From the NCBI RefSeq assembly GCF_005280195.1, contig NZ_SZPR01000003.1, positions 1 through 64,000 of the forward strand: a stretch of DNA of 64,000 nt, in the 5' to 3' direction. This DNA is from Streptomyces galbus (GTDB lineage: Bacteria > Actinomycetota > Actinomycetes > Streptomycetales > Streptomycetaceae). Under the pieces are notes generated by a model. The model searched no databases and was not told the origin of the DNA. It saw only the letters and a list, made by a program, of their open reading frames with translations. The translations under genes and the position numbers were made by a program. Below are positions 7,198 through 16,766 of this stretch, in pieces (position 1 is the stretch's first letter; each line of letters begins with the position of its first letter).

Positions 7198-8028
7198 GTG
7201 ACCCTCGCACGACAGCACCCGATCCAAGTCGTCGCCCACCGGGGAGCCTCCGAGGAGGCACCCGAACACACCCTGGCCGCCTACCGGAAGGCGATCGAGG
7301 ACGGCGCGGACGCCCTCGAGTGCGACGTGCGGCTCACCGCTGACGGCCACCTCGTGTGCGTGCACGACCGCCGCGTCAACCGCACCTCCAACGGGCGCGG
7401 CGCGGTCTCCGCACTGGAGCTCGCCGACCTGGCCGCGCTGGACTTCGGCTCCTGGAAGGCACGGGAGGCGCTGCGCAGCCGGGACGAGGAGCCCGATTGG
7501 GAGTTCCGCCCCGAGGACCGCGAGCAGACCTCCGTACTGACCCTGGAACGCCTGCTGGAGCTGGTGGCCGACGCGGGGCGGCGCGTGGAGCTGGCCGTGG
7601 AGACCAAGCACCCCACGCGCTGGGCGGGGCAGGTCGAGGAGCGGCTGCTGCACCTGCTGAAGCGGTTCGGGCTGGACGCGCCGCCGGACCCGGCCGAGTC
7701 GCCGGTGCGGATCATGAGCTTCTCGGCGCGCTCGCTGCACCGCGTGCGTACCGCGGCACCGACGCTGCCGACGGTCTACCTCACCCAGTTCGTCTCGCCC
7801 CGGCTGCGCGACGGCCGCCTGCCGGCCGGCGTCGGCATCGCGGGCCCGTCGATCCGCATCGTGCGCAGCCACCCCGCGTACGTGGAGCGGCTGAAGCGGG
7901 CGGGCCACGGCGTGCACGTCTGGACGGTGAACGAGCCCGCGGACGTCGAGCTGTGCGTCGGGCTCGGCGTGGACGCGATCATCACCAACCGCCCGCGCGC
8001 GGTGCTGCGCCAGTTGGGCCGCCGCTGA
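7198..8028 (+). CDS. Glycerophosphodiester phosphodiesterase
   Basis: 276 residues from GTG at 7198; ATG at 7150 in the same frame would add 16 residues, and neither start has a strong ribosome site. The GDPD TIM barrel is recognisable: VVAHRGASEEAPEHTLAAY (HRG plus the conserved glutamate), ALECDVRLTADGHLVCVHD (metal ligands E, D and catalytic H), VETKHP, and GHGVHVWTVNEPAD near the end. It hydrolyses glycerophosphodiesters to sn-glycerol 3-phosphate and an alcohol. There is no signal peptide, so it is probably cytoplasmic. Confidence 0.9.
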   Translation: MTLARQHPIQVVAHRGASEEAPEHTLAAYRKAIEDGADALECDVRLTADGHLVCVHDRRVNRTSNGRGAVSALELADLAALDFGSWKAREALRSRDEEPDWEFRPEDREQTSVLTLERLLELVADAGRRVELAVETKHPTRWAGQVEERLLHLLKRFGLDAPPDPAESPVRIMSFSARSLHRVRTAAPTLPTVYLTQFVSPRLRDGRLPAGVGIAGPSIRIVRSHPAYVERLKRAGHGVHVWTVNEPADVELCVGLGVDAIITNRPRAVLRQLGRR

Positions 8029-8353
8029 GCGAGGGCGCGGCACCGGGCCGTCACCCTGGGGCGGTTCTGTGGGGCTTTGTCGGCTCTCACGTCACAGAAG
8101 TCCCAAAAGGGTGCCCGAGTCCCACCCTCACCCCTTGACCACACAGCCGGTCTACAGCATTCTCCGAATCGGCCACACCATCGAAATCCGGCCACGGACA
8201 GGCGCGCGACCACGGACTCCCCACGGGAGTGCACCGGCGCGTTCGCTCCGTGTTCGATCGCTGCGAATGCGTCACCGGAGGCGGATTGGCCGGTTTCCGG
8301 TTCAGGCCAATGGGGCATCCACACCGTGGCGTGGGGCGAAGGAGGTCTCGGGG
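8029..8353. other. Intergenic leader upstream of the HATPase gene
   Basis: No gene is supported here. TTGACC (8135-8140) with CATTCT 17 nt downstream could be a housekeeping promoter, but the -10 match is poor. Confidence 0.25.
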
Positions 8354-8893
8354 GTGGCGTTGGTGGTGGCACAGGAGGTGCCCACGTCGTCGAGCATGGC
8401 CGTACCCCATGGCCCTGCGGGCGTGGGGGAAGCGCGACACCGCATGCGTGACCAGCTACGCGGGCGCGGAGTGTCGGAAGCGGTCATCGACGACGCCGTA
8501 CTGATCCTGTCCGAACTGCTCAGCAATGCGTGCAAGCACGGCCGGCCCCTGGGCGACGCCCTGGCCGGGGACGGCGACGTCCGGGCCGCCTGGCGGGTGG
8601 ACCCGACCGGACGGCTCGTCGTCGAGGTGACCGACGGCGGCGGACCGACCCGGCCCGCCCCGGCCACCCCGTCCGTCACCGCGCACGGCGGTCGCGGGCT
8701 CAACATCATCCGCGCGCTGGCCGACGACTGGGGCGTCCGGGACGACGTACGGGGCGAGGTCACCGTGTGGGTCGTCGTGCACGACGACGTCCACGACCCC
8801 GCCGCCCTGCACCGGCGCGACGACTTCGCCTCGCGGATCGCGGCGCCCCTGCCGTCACTGGACTTCGCGGACGCGTTCGACGAGCTGGACTGA
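8354..8893 (+). CDS. HATPase-domain (RsbW-like) regulatory protein
   Basis: 179 residues from GTG at 8354 behind GGAGG; longer in-frame starts lack this site. The HATPase_c_2 fold shows the N-box (LILSELLSNACKHGRP), the ATP-lid (VTDGGGPTRP) and the G-box (TAHGGRGLNIIRALADDWG). Such small Streptomyces ATPases act as anti-sigma factors or serine kinases on anti-anti-sigma proteins. No sigma factor or STAS gene is adjacent, so the partner is unknown. The C-terminal 30 residues after the kinase fold are acidic. Confidence 0.85.
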   Translation: MALVVAQEVPTSSSMAVPHGPAGVGEARHRMRDQLRGRGVSEAVIDDAVLILSELLSNACKHGRPLGDALAGDGDVRAAWRVDPTGRLVVEVTDGGGPTRPAPATPSVTAHGGRGLNIIRALADDWGVRDDVRGEVTVWVVVHDDVHDPAALHRRDDFASRIAAPLPSLDFADAFDELD

Positions 8894-9031
8894 CGACCGG
8901 CTCGACCCGCGGGGTCCCCCGGTGGACCAGCCTTCCACCGGCGGCCCGTCGTCCACAGGTTCCCGTCCTTCCCCCCGTGAGCGGCTAGGCTCCCGCCCGT
9001 ACCAGACGAGCCGTACCCGGGAGACACCCAG

Positions 9032-9997
9032 ATGGCCAAGAAGCGACCCCAGACGAGGGCCACGCGGCCCCAGCTCACCGACGGGGAGATCCCGGTCGTC
9101 GGCGCCCGTGAGCCCTGTCCCTGCGGCAGCGGCCGCCGGTACAAGGCCTGCCACGGCCGGGCCGCCGCGCACGCGGTGACCGAGCTGGTGCACCGCCCGT
9201 TCGAGGGCCTGCCGGGCGAGTGCGACTGGGTCGCCCTGCGCGAGCTGGTCCCCGCGGCCACCGTGGAACTGCCCCTGAAGGACGGGCTGCCCGAGGACGT
9301 CCCCTCGGTCACGCTCGCCACCGTGCTGCCGATGGCCTGGCCGGCCCTGCGCCGCGACGACGGCTCGGTCCTGCTCGGCCTGCAGAACGACACGGCGTCC
9401 GGCGACATCAGCCGCGACCTCGCCGACACCCTCCAGCGCGCCCTGACCGCCCCACCCGGTACGCCGGTGCAGGCGCGCCGCGCGCCCGCCGACGGCCCGC
9501 GGCTGCAGGACCTGCTGGACGCGGAGGGCACTTTCGAGCCGGTCGTGCACAGCGGATTCGAGTTCTGGATCCCGGACACGGAGAACGCCACGCCGGAGGT
9601 GACCGCCTCCCTGGAGCGGGCCAACGCCGCCGCGATCCCGACCGTGAAGCTGGCCGGCGTGGACGCCGCGTACTGGTGCGAGACGCCGGAGAAGAACCAC
9701 CTGCGGTGGGTCATGCCGCACCCGGAGGAGCAGCTCCTTGACGCGCTGGCGCGGCTGCACGCGGCGGGCCGCTCCAGCCTCGGCGAGGGCACCCGTCTGG
9801 TGGGGTCCTTCCGGGCGCACGGCCTGACGGTTCCCGTGTGGGACCTGCCCACCGGGGTCGGCGCGGACGACGTCGAGAAGCCCGCCGCCGAGTTCGCCGA
9901 GCGGCTCGCCGCCGCGCTGTCCTCCGACGCGCCGCTGACCGCCGAGGAGCGCCGGGCGCGCGGCGGTCTCACCAACCGGCAGGTCACGCTCAGCTGA
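9032..9997 (+). CDS. SEC-C motif protein, DUF5926 family
   Basis: 321 residues from ATG at 9032 behind GGGAGA. A SEC-C zinc knuckle lies near residues 30-45 ([16 protein letters not shown]), the motif SecA uses to bind zinc and SecB. The remaining 270 residues match, as I recall them, the actinobacterial DUF5926 proteins; there is no membrane segment. The biochemical role is unknown. Confidence 0.85.
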   Translation: MAKKRPQTRATRPQLTDGEIPVVGAREPCPCGSGRRYKACHGRAAAHAVTELVHRPFEGLPGECDWVALRELVPAATVELPLKDGLPEDVPSVTLATVLPMAWPALRRDDGSVLLGLQNDTASGDISRDLADTLQRALTAPPGTPVQARRAPADGPRLQDLLDAEGTFEPVVHSGFEFWIPDTENATPEVTASLERANAAAIPTVKLAGVDAAYWCETPEKNHLRWVMPHPEEQLLDALARLHAAGRSSLGEGTRLVGSFRAHGLTVPVWDLPTGVGADDVEKPAAEFAERLAAALSSDAPLTAEERRARGGLTNRQVTLS

Positions 9998-10209
9998 CCG
10001 CAATCGCACATGCGACGGACGCGCGACCGGGCGGCCGGACGGCACGCCCGGGCGGGCGACGGGTCCGCGGAGGAGGTGACTCCGCTCACAACTGCCGTTC
10101 GCAAAAGGGGAGTCGAAGCCAAGCAGGCCGCTCGGCGCGTGTCCGGAAAGCCGATGAAAACAGCAGATCGAATTTGCTTGGAGCCGATCTCTTGTTACCG
10201 TTCCAGTAG

Positions 10210-10252
10210 CCCGGTTGCTGGTGCATCCCCCGTCGCCAGCAACCGGGTCTTT
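10210..10252 (+). terminator. Intrinsic terminator with T-rich tail
   Basis: A 12-bp perfect stem (CCCGGTTGCTGG with CCAGCAACCGGG), 14-nt loop, then TCTTTT. A U-tail is unusual for Streptomyces. It lies 210 bp past the DUF5926 stop, so it may end that mRNA or a separate small RNA. Confidence 0.8.
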
Positions 10253-10288
10253 TCATGCCAGGCCGGCTGTACACGACGGAGCGGGGCG

Positions 10289-10984
10289 TCAACTGCCCCA
10301 GTCTGCCTCGGAGTTGCTTCCGGAGCGCAGCAGCAGCGGGGCGTCGGCGGCGTCCGTGCCCGGGTCCGGCGCGGCGAACTCCGCGACCGCCCAGTAGCCC
10401 TCCGGTCCGCCCCCGCCCGGCCCGCGCGGGGTCTCGCAGCTCGCGGGCTCGTCGTCGGCGCTCACCGCGCACCGCGTCCGCACCGTCCGCCCGTCCGGCC
10501 CCATCAGGCTCAGCTCGGCGCCCAGGGCGCGGCCGGTGGAGTTGCGGTAGTAGGTGCGCGCCCAGGTCTCGTCGCCCTGCGTCAGCACACAGGTCTGCGC
10601 CTCGACGCCCTCCGGGGAGGAGAGTTCCGGACCGCAGCGGGCGGCCGTGGCGAGGCCGAGTCCGAGCGTGCGCGAGGAGGGGGCGTCGCCCGCCGGTCCC
10701 TTCGCGTCACCGTCCGCTGCGTCCCGTGCGCGTCCGTCCCCCGCGAGCGGGCCCCCGGCAGGGCCGGCCGTGCGTCCGTCGGCCGTCCGGTCGTCGTACG
10801 ACCGGCCGCCGGCCGCCCCGTGGCCGGCCGCGCCGCCGCCGTACGACGGCTGGTGGACGACCGCCCGCGCGACGGACCGTACGGCGTCGTCCCCGTCACC
10901 GACCGGTCCGGCGGACGCCGCGGCCAGGGGAAGGACGAGCGCGCAGGTCGCGGCGGCGCCGAGGGCGAGGAGACGAACGTTCAT
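10289..10984 (-). CDS. Secreted protein of unknown function
   Basis: 231 residues from ATG at 10982-10984 (an in-frame ATG at 10994-10996 is the alternative; neither has a clear ribosome site). The signal peptide NVRLLALGAAATCALVLPLA ends near ASA. Then comes a Gly/Ala/Asp-rich spacer and, from about residue 110, a compact domain with four cysteines (around ARCGPELS, EAQTCVLTQ, RTRCAVSA, PASCETPRG) suggesting two disulphides. I do not recognise the fold. Confidence 0.75.
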   Translation of the reverse strand: MNVRLLALGAAATCALVLPLAAASAGPVGDGDDAVRSVARAVVHQPSYGGGAAGHGAAGGRSYDDRTADGRTAGPAGGPLAGDGRARDAADGDAKGPAGDAPSSRTLGLGLATAARCGPELSSPEGVEAQTCVLTQGDETWARTYYRNSTGRALGAELSLMGPDGRTVRTRCAVSADDEPASCETPRGPGGGGPEGYWAVAEFAAPDPGTDAADAPLLLRSGSNSEADWGS

Positions 10985-11039
10985 GGGCGGGAACATACGG
11001 GGCGGAACCGCTCGCCCGCCCCGCGCGCGCCCGACACCC

Positions 11040-11714
11040 CTACAACTCGGGGGCGCTCACACCCGTACGAGTGAGGGCGTCGACGACCGCGTCCACCACG
11101 GCCTCCACGTCGGGCACCCAGGGGGCGGACGAGCCGGGCAGCGGGGCGCGCTCCCAGCGGACGGCGCCCTGGCCGGTGGCGGACGGCGGGAGCGCGAGGT
11201 AGCCGCCCTCGCCGTGGAAGCGCAGGGAGCCGGGGACGAAGTCCTTGGCGTACAGCAGCTCGCCCAACTGTTCCAGGCCGTAGGGCCGGACGAGGATCGA
11301 CCAGCGGGCCGGCGAGGCGACCACCGGGCCGAGGCGCATGCCCTGGCGGTCGAGCGCGGCGAGCGCGCGGGAGGCCGCGAGGGCGGGGAGGCTGACCGCG
11401 CACGGGGCGCTGCCCCCGGTGGCCAGGACGATCGGGGCCGTCGGCCGGTTGGTCCACCACCAGCGCACCATGCGGGCGTCGGTGGTGGCCGCGAGGAGGC
11501 CGGGGTCGAAGGGGTGTGCTCCGGGCACGGTGCAGTCCGGGTCCGGGCAGGCGCAGCGGCCGCGCGCGTCGGCCGCCACACCGGGGAGCACGGGCCACTG
11601 CCATTCCGTCGCACAGGCCAGGGCCGCGCCGATCAACTCAGGCCCCCCGTCGCCGCGCCGGGAGCCTTTGCGCTGGGACAGGAGCCTGCGTCGCCTTCCG
11701 AGGATCTCGCGCAT
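11040..11714 (-). CDS. Prim-Pol-like (bifunctional primase/polymerase N-domain) protein, apparently non-catalytic
   Basis: 224 residues; ATG at 11712-11714 behind AAAGGAA. CACPDPDCTVPGAHPFDP is the zinc-like motif typical of annotated bifunctional DNA primase/polymerase proteins. RFHGEGGYLALPPS matches the later sugar-selecting region. The aspartate pair expected after the ATG (here LATGGSAPCAVSLPA) is missing, and there is no helicase or primase C-terminal domain. This looks like the stand-alone Streptomyces form, perhaps a nucleotide or nucleic-acid binder. The family call is good; the function is unknown. Confidence 0.75.
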   Translation of the reverse strand: MREILGRRRRLLSQRKGSRRGDGGPELIGAALACATEWQWPVLPGVAADARGRCACPDPDCTVPGAHPFDPGLLAATTDARMVRWWWTNRPTAPIVLATGGSAPCAVSLPALAASRALAALDRQGMRLGPVVASPARWSILVRPYGLEQLGELLYAKDFVPGSLRFHGEGGYLALPPSATGQGAVRWERAPLPGSSAPWVPDVEAVVDAVVDALTRTGVSAPEL

Positions 11715-12163
11715 GAGCGCTCGTTCCTTTCCGTTGCACCGCTGGCAACACCGAGGGCCACATCACACCATGTGTCGATCACTTCACTGGGCGTACCTGT
11801 TGGCGCATCACACCCTTGCTGAGGCAAGGGAAACCCCACACTGCGGTCTATCAAATGCCTGGGCGTGGCGTGGGGTGGCGAAGTCTGGCGTTTTGCCGCG
11901 CCGCTGGTTCTCTCCGCCTCCGCCACGGGAGGATGGGGCACGGTCGTCGATGGCTAGGACGCTCGGGTCGGGCACCAGGTTCCGGGCGGCTGTCCGCCAC
12001 CCCGGCCGTACCGAGTAGGTACCCATCACAACCGTTGTGACGCTCCGTGGAGCCAGTCCAGTCGACCGCAATCACCGGTAACCCGAGTCAGTTTCAAGCC
12101 AACTTCGCCTTTCCACAAGGGGTGCCGCGCCTCCCCACGGACACCAGGAATCCCAGCAGGACA
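11715..12163. other. Intergenic region between Prim-Pol-like and phosphatase genes
   Basis: The divergent promoters should lie here. A small hairpin, CCCTTGC-4 nt-GCAAGGG at 11813-11830, is visible. If the phosphatase used the in-frame ATG at 12047 the gap would shorten. Confidence 0.3.
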
Positions 12164-13696
12164 ATGCTGGACATCCCCTCACGAGTGCGTGTACATGTGG
12201 AGACACTGCTGGCGGCGCAGAATCACATGGGGGTTTGCGATGCTTCTCAGCAATACGCGCCGGTCCGAGAGCCGGACGCCATGAACGCCCCTCACCCTCC
12301 GAAAGTGGCCGGAATCGATTCAACGGTTCCCTCACCGGCACACACTGTCGCGCCCGCCCCCGCCGCCCCGGACGCCCCACCGGTCGCCTCCGCCCCCACC
12401 GCCCCCACCGCGCCGTGCGCCCCGGGAGCCCTCCTCCAGGACCGCCTCGCCGGCTGGGTCTCGGACCTCACGACCCTGCACGAACTCACCGAACGCCTCG
12501 CCCGCACGGGCTCCCTGGACGACGCTCTGCAGGAGCTGCTGCGCGCCGGTGCCGCCCTGGTGGGCGCCCAGCGCGGCCTGGTCGCCCTGGAACCGGCCGA
12601 CGGCCTCGGCCCGGACACCACCCTCGGACTCGGACTCGGCCGCGCCGACCTCGGCCACCTGGAGACCGTGCCGCGCAGCGCCCTGCCGTTCGGCCGCCTC
12701 CTCGAGGGACTGCCCGGCGGCGAGGACGGCGTCGCCGAGCCCGACCTGTTCGCCCAGGACGGCCTCGATCCCCGCCACCGCGAGGTCGCCGCCCGCCTCG
12801 GGTACGCCGCCAGCTACGCCCTCCCCCTCGCCGGCGAGGCCGCCGGGCGCCTCGGCGCCGCCGTCTGGCTCTACGACGAGCCCGCCGAGCCGGACGAGCG
12901 CCGCCGCCACCTCGTCGGCCTGTACGTCCGCCACGCCGCCGAGCACCTGGCCCGGCTGCGCGAGGTCGAGCGCACGCGCGCGTGCATGCGGACGATCGCG
13001 GAGGAGCTGCTGCCGTCCCGGCTCCCGCGCGTGGCCGGCGTCCAGCTCGCCGTCCGGCACCGCACCGGTCCGCACGGCGGCGGCGACTGGTACGACGCGC
13101 TGCCGCTGCCGGACGCCGCCCTCGGCCTCTCCGTCGGCGCGGTCACCGGCTCGGGGCCCAGCGCCGTCGCCGCGATGGGCCGGCTGCGCGCCTCGCTGCG
13201 GGCCTACGCCGTGATGGAGGGCGAGGACCCGGTCGCCGTGCTCTCCGACCTGGAGCTGCTGCTGCGCCTGACCGAGCCCGCCCGCTCGGCCACCGCCCTG
13301 TTCGCCTACTGCGAGCCCGCGCTGCGCAAGATCACCCTGGCCGGCGCCGGGCACTGCCCGCCGCTGCTGACGGGGGTGCGGCGCACCGAGTTCGTGGAGA
13401 CGACCGTGTCGGCGCCGCTGGGCATGCTCGCCTGCTGGGAGGCGCCGAGCGTGGAGCTGGAGGCGGAGGCCGGGGAGACGGTCCTGCTCTACACCGACGG
13501 GCTGCTGCACCGGACCGGGGAGTCCACCGACCGGGCGTTCGCGCGGCTGCACGCGGCCGCCGCCGGGGTGCCCCGGGCGCTGCGCCAGGACCCCGGCGCG
13601 GTCGCCGACCACGTGCTGCGCACGGTGCTGCCGGACGGCCTCGACGCGCAGGACGGCGCGGAGGACGTGGTGGTGCTCGCGGCACGCTTCGAATAG
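12164..13696 (+). CDS. GAF-SpoIIE/PP2C-type phosphatase-like protein with an altered metal site
   Basis: 510 residues from ATG at 12164; in-frame ATGs at 12047 and 12227 are alternatives and the ribosome site does not decide. After an Ala/Pro-rich segment, residues about 100-270 form a GAF-like sensor and the rest a SpoIIE/PP2C domain: GGDWYDALPLPDAALGL, VGAVTGSGPSAVAAMGRLR, LAGAGHCPPLL, VLLYTDGLLHR and a final EDVVVLAARFE. In active members the second motif reads GDVxGxG; here the metal-binding Asp is Ala. It may bind partners without dephosphorylating anti-anti-sigma factors, or have weak activity. Confidence 0.85.
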   Translation: MLDIPSRVRVHVETLLAAQNHMGVCDASQQYAPVREPDAMNAPHPPKVAGIDSTVPSPAHTVAPAPAAPDAPPVASAPTAPTAPCAPGALLQDRLAGWVSDLTTLHELTERLARTGSLDDALQELLRAGAALVGAQRGLVALEPADGLGPDTTLGLGLGRADLGHLETVPRSALPFGRLLEGLPGGEDGVAEPDLFAQDGLDPRHREVAARLGYAASYALPLAGEAAGRLGAAVWLYDEPAEPDERRRHLVGLYVRHAAEHLARLREVERTRACMRTIAEELLPSRLPRVAGVQLAVRHRTGPHGGGDWYDALPLPDAALGLSVGAVTGSGPSAVAAMGRLRASLRAYAVMEGEDPVAVLSDLELLLRLTEPARSATALFAYCEPALRKITLAGAGHCPPLLTGVRRTEFVETTVSAPLGMLACWEAPSVELEAEAGETVLLYTDGLLHRTGESTDRAFARLHAAAAGVPRALRQDPGAVADHVLRTVLPDGLDAQDGAEDVVVLAARFE

Positions 13697-13807
13697 ACCT
13701 CCGCCCGGTCCCGGTCAGGCCCGGTGTAACAGGTCCTCCGGCCCTGGGCCCCCTTCCGTGCGACCGTACGATGGAGGAGGTCCAGTGCCGTATCGAGGAG
13801 GATGACC

Positions 13808-15268
13808 GTGGCCGACGAGCTCACCCCGGAGACCCCGGAAGGCGACGCCGAGGAGCCCATCAAGCAGCGGAAGAACGGCCTGTACCCGGGCGTGTCCGAC
13901 GAGCTTGCCGAGAACATGAAGTCCGGCTGGGCGGACACGGAGCTGCGCGACCTCGAGCCGGTCCCCCAGGCCGCCGAGACCGCCGCCCGCCGCGCCGCGC
14001 TGTCCGCCCGCTTCCCGGGCGAGCGCCTGGTGATCCCCGCGGGGAACCTCAAGATCCGCTCCAACGACACGGACTACCCGTTCCGCGCGTCCGTCGAGTA
14101 CGCGTACCTCACCGGCAACCAGACCGAGGACGGCGTCCTGGTGCTGGAGCCCACCGCCGACGGCCACCGCGAGACGCTGTACCTGCTGCCGCGCTCCGAC
14201 CGGGAGAACGGCGAGTTCTGGCTGTCCGGGCAGGGCGAGCTGTGGGTCGGCCGCCGGCACTCCCTGACCGAGGCCGGGAAGCTGTACGGCATCCCCGCGT
14301 CCGACGTGCGCGAGCTGGCCGACGCGCTGCGCGAGGCCACCGGCCCGGTGCGGGTCGTGCGCGGTCACGACGCCGGGATCGAGGCGGCCCTGACCGACAA
14401 GGTCACCGCCGAGCGCGACGAGGAGCTGCGCGTCGTCCTCTCCGAGATGCGGCTGGTCAAGGACGACTTCGAGGTCGCCGAGCTGCAGAAGGCCGTCGAC
14501 TCGACGGTGCGCGGCTTCGAGGACGTCGTGAAGGTCCTCGACAAGGCCCGGGCCACCTCCGAGCGCTACATCGAGGGCACGTTCTTCCTGCGCGCCCGCG
14601 TCGAGGGCAACGACGTCGGCTACGGCACCATCGCCGCGGCCGGGCCGCACGCCTGCACGCTGCACTGGGTGCGCAACGACGGCCCCGTGCGCTCCGGCGA
14701 CCTGCTCCTGCTGGACGCGGGCGTGGAGACGCACACGTACTACACCGCCGACGTCACGCGGACGCTGCCGGTCGACGGCCGGTTCACGGAGATCCAGAAG
14801 AAGATCTACGACGCCGTGTACGACGCCCAGGAGGCCGGGATCGCGGCCGTGCAGCCGGGCGCCAAGTACCGGGACTTCCACGACGCCGCCCAGCGGGTGC
14901 TCACCGAGCGGCTCGTGGAGTGGGGGCTCGTCGAGGGGCCGGTCGAGCGGGTGCTGGAACTCGGGCTGCAGCGGCGCTGGACGCTGCACGGCACGGGCCA
15001 CATGCTGGGCATGGACGTGCACGACTGCGCCGCCGCGCGCACCGAGACCTACGTGGACGGCGTGCTGGAGCCGGGCATGGTGCTGACGGTGGAGCCCGGG
15101 CTGTACTTCCAGGCCGACGACCTGACCGTGCCGGAGGAGTACCGCGGCATCGGCGTGCGGATCGAGGACGACATCCTGGTCACCCGGGACGGCAACCGGA
15201 ACCTCAGCGCCGCGCTGCCCCGGCGGTCCGACGAGGTCGAGAGCTGGATGGCCTCCCTCCAGGGCTGA
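13808..15268 (+). CDS. pepP: Xaa-Pro aminopeptidase (aminopeptidase P)
   Basis: 486 residues. GTG at 13808 is preferred because GAGGAGG ends 6 nt before it; ATG at 13802 is only one base from that site. An N-terminal creatinase-type domain (to about 230) precedes the M24B pita-bread catalytic domain. Metal ligands are visible: Asp in LLLLDAGVET and YTADVTRTLP, His in LHGTGHMLGMDVHD, Glu in VLTVEPGLY and Glu in GVRIEDDILVT. It releases N-terminal residues preceding proline. A strong terminator follows. Confidence 0.93.
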   Translation: MADELTPETPEGDAEEPIKQRKNGLYPGVSDELAENMKSGWADTELRDLEPVPQAAETAARRAALSARFPGERLVIPAGNLKIRSNDTDYPFRASVEYAYLTGNQTEDGVLVLEPTADGHRETLYLLPRSDRENGEFWLSGQGELWVGRRHSLTEAGKLYGIPASDVRELADALREATGPVRVVRGHDAGIEAALTDKVTAERDEELRVVLSEMRLVKDDFEVAELQKAVDSTVRGFEDVVKVLDKARATSERYIEGTFFLRARVEGNDVGYGTIAAAGPHACTLHWVRNDGPVRSGDLLLLDAGVETHTYYTADVTRTLPVDGRFTEIQKKIYDAVYDAQEAGIAAVQPGAKYRDFHDAAQRVLTERLVEWGLVEGPVERVLELGLQRRWTLHGTGHMLGMDVHDCAAARTETYVDGVLEPGMVLTVEPGLYFQADDLTVPEEYRGIGVRIEDDILVTRDGNRNLSAALPRRSDEVESWMASLQG

Positions 15269-15291
15269 GGGAGCGAAGTAGGACAGGAGAC

Positions 15292-15321
15292 GGCCGGGCA
15301 CCGCGCGGGTGCCCGGCCTTT
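15292..15321 (+). terminator. Terminator downstream of pepP
   Basis: An 11-bp perfect stem (GGCCGGGCACC with GGTGCCCGGCC), 5-nt loop, followed by TTTCG. Confidence 0.85.
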
Positions 15322-15386
15322 CGCTGCGTCCGGGGCCGTCGGGGGGGCTCCGTGTGCGCTCCCCGTGCCCCCGTCAGGGAGTCGGT

Positions 15387-16745
15387 GTGGACCTGCATCT
15401 GGAGCTGCGGCCGGACGTGATCGCCGCCGTGGGCCGGCGCGCCGGGCTCGAGCGCGCCCTGCGCGAGGCGGTACGGGACGGGCGGCTCGCCCCCGGGGAG
15501 CGGCTGCCGGCGACCCGGCGGCTGGCCGAGGAGCTCGGCGTCTCGCGCAACACCGTCAAGGCGGCGTACGACCAGCTCGTCGCGGAGGGCTTCCTGACGG
15601 CCCGGCAGGGCTCGGGGACCCGGGTCGCCTCGCTGCCCGCCCCGGAGGCCGGGCCGGCCGAGGCCGCCGCCCGCGCGCGCGAGCCCCGTTTCGACCTGCG
15701 GCCCGGCAGCCCGGACGTCGGGGCGTTCCCGGCCGCCGCCTGGCTGCGGGCGCTGCGGCGCGCCATCGCCTCCGCGCCCTCCCTGGCGTACGACTACGGC
15801 GACCCGCGCGGGCGCATCGAGCTGCGGACCGCGCTGTCCGGCTACCTGGGGCGGGCGCGCGGGGTCGTCGCGCCGCCGGAGCGCATCGTGATCACCTCCG
15901 GGTACGTGCAGGGGCTCGCGCTCCTCACGCGCGTGCTGGACGGCTCCACCCTCGCCATGGAGGACCCCGGGCTGCCGTTCCACCGGGAGGTGGTGCGGCG
16001 CAACGGGGGCCGGGTGGTGCCCGTGCCCGTCGACGAACGCGGCCTGCTGGTCGAGGAGTTGGGGGACGCCGCGGCCGTGGTGGTCACGCCCGCGCACCAG
16101 TACCCGACCGGCGTGACGCTGCACCCCGGGCGGCGGCGGGCGCTCGGCGACTGGGCCCGCGCCCGGGACGCCCTGGTCGTCGAGGACGACTACGACGGGG
16201 AGTTCCGCTACGACCGCCAGCCCGTCGGCGCGCTCCAGGGCATGGCGCCGGGCCAGGTCGTGTACCTCGGCACCGCGTCCAAGACGCTCGGGCCCGCGCT
16301 GCGGCTGGGCTGGATGGTGCTGCCGCCGCACCTGGTCGACGCGGTCGCCGACGCCAAGCTGCACAGCGACCACCACACCGAGACCATCGGGCAGCTCGCG
16401 CTCGCCGAGCTGATCGACAGCCACGCCTACGACCGGCACGTGCGGGCCAGCCGGCTGCGCTACCGGCGCCGCCGCGACCTGCTGGTGGACCGCCTCGGCG
16501 GGCGCCGGGGCGTGCACGGGATCGCGGCCGGGCTGCACGCGCTCGTGGAGGTCGCCGACGAGGCGGACGTCGTGGCCCGCGCCGAGGCGGCGGGGCTGGC
16601 GGTCGGACGCCTCGGGGACCACTGGCACACCCCGGGGGCGACCGGGCGGCCGCAGGGCCTCGTGGTGGGGTACGGCACGCCCCGGGAGCGCGCCTACCCA
16701 CAGGCGCTGGAGGTACTGGCCGGCGTGCTCGGACGGGATGCGTGA
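15387..16745 (+). CDS. MocR-family regulator (GntR domain fused to aminotransferase fold)
   Basis: 452 residues from GTG at 15387, 5 bp after AGGGAG. Residues about 10-75 are a GntR helix-turn-helix (LPATRRLAEELGVSRNTVKA). Residues 100-450 form a fold-type I aminotransferase-like domain with the PLP lysine in YLGTASKTLGPALRLGW, DYGDPRGRIELR and YPTGVTLHPGRR. MocR proteins sense PLP plus an amino compound. The next gene is an MFS transporter on the same strand, with candidate operator repeats between, so it probably controls that transporter. Confidence 0.92.
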   Translation: MDLHLELRPDVIAAVGRRAGLERALREAVRDGRLAPGERLPATRRLAEELGVSRNTVKAAYDQLVAEGFLTARQGSGTRVASLPAPEAGPAEAAARAREPRFDLRPGSPDVGAFPAAAWLRALRRAIASAPSLAYDYGDPRGRIELRTALSGYLGRARGVVAPPERIVITSGYVQGLALLTRVLDGSTLAMEDPGLPFHREVVRRNGGRVVPVPVDERGLLVEELGDAAAVVVTPAHQYPTGVTLHPGRRRALGDWARARDALVVEDDYDGEFRYDRQPVGALQGMAPGQVVYLGTASKTLGPALRLGWMVLPPHLVDAVADAKLHSDHHTETIGQLALAELIDSHAYDRHVRASRLRYRRRRDLLVDRLGGRRGVHGIAAGLHALVEVADEADVVARAEAAGLAVGRLGDHWHTPGATGRPQGLVVGYGTPRERAYPQALEVLAGVLGRDA

Positions 16746-16766
16746 GCAGGCGCGCGGGGACGCGGA

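Noticed and set aside
8942..8956. A single TCGTCCACA DnaA-like box
   Set aside because: It is isolated and degenerate; no cluster around it.
12235..15420. A 1061-residue plus-strand open frame
   Set aside because: It is an Arg/Pro-rich shadow of the phosphatase and aminopeptidase genes in another frame; no domain is seen.
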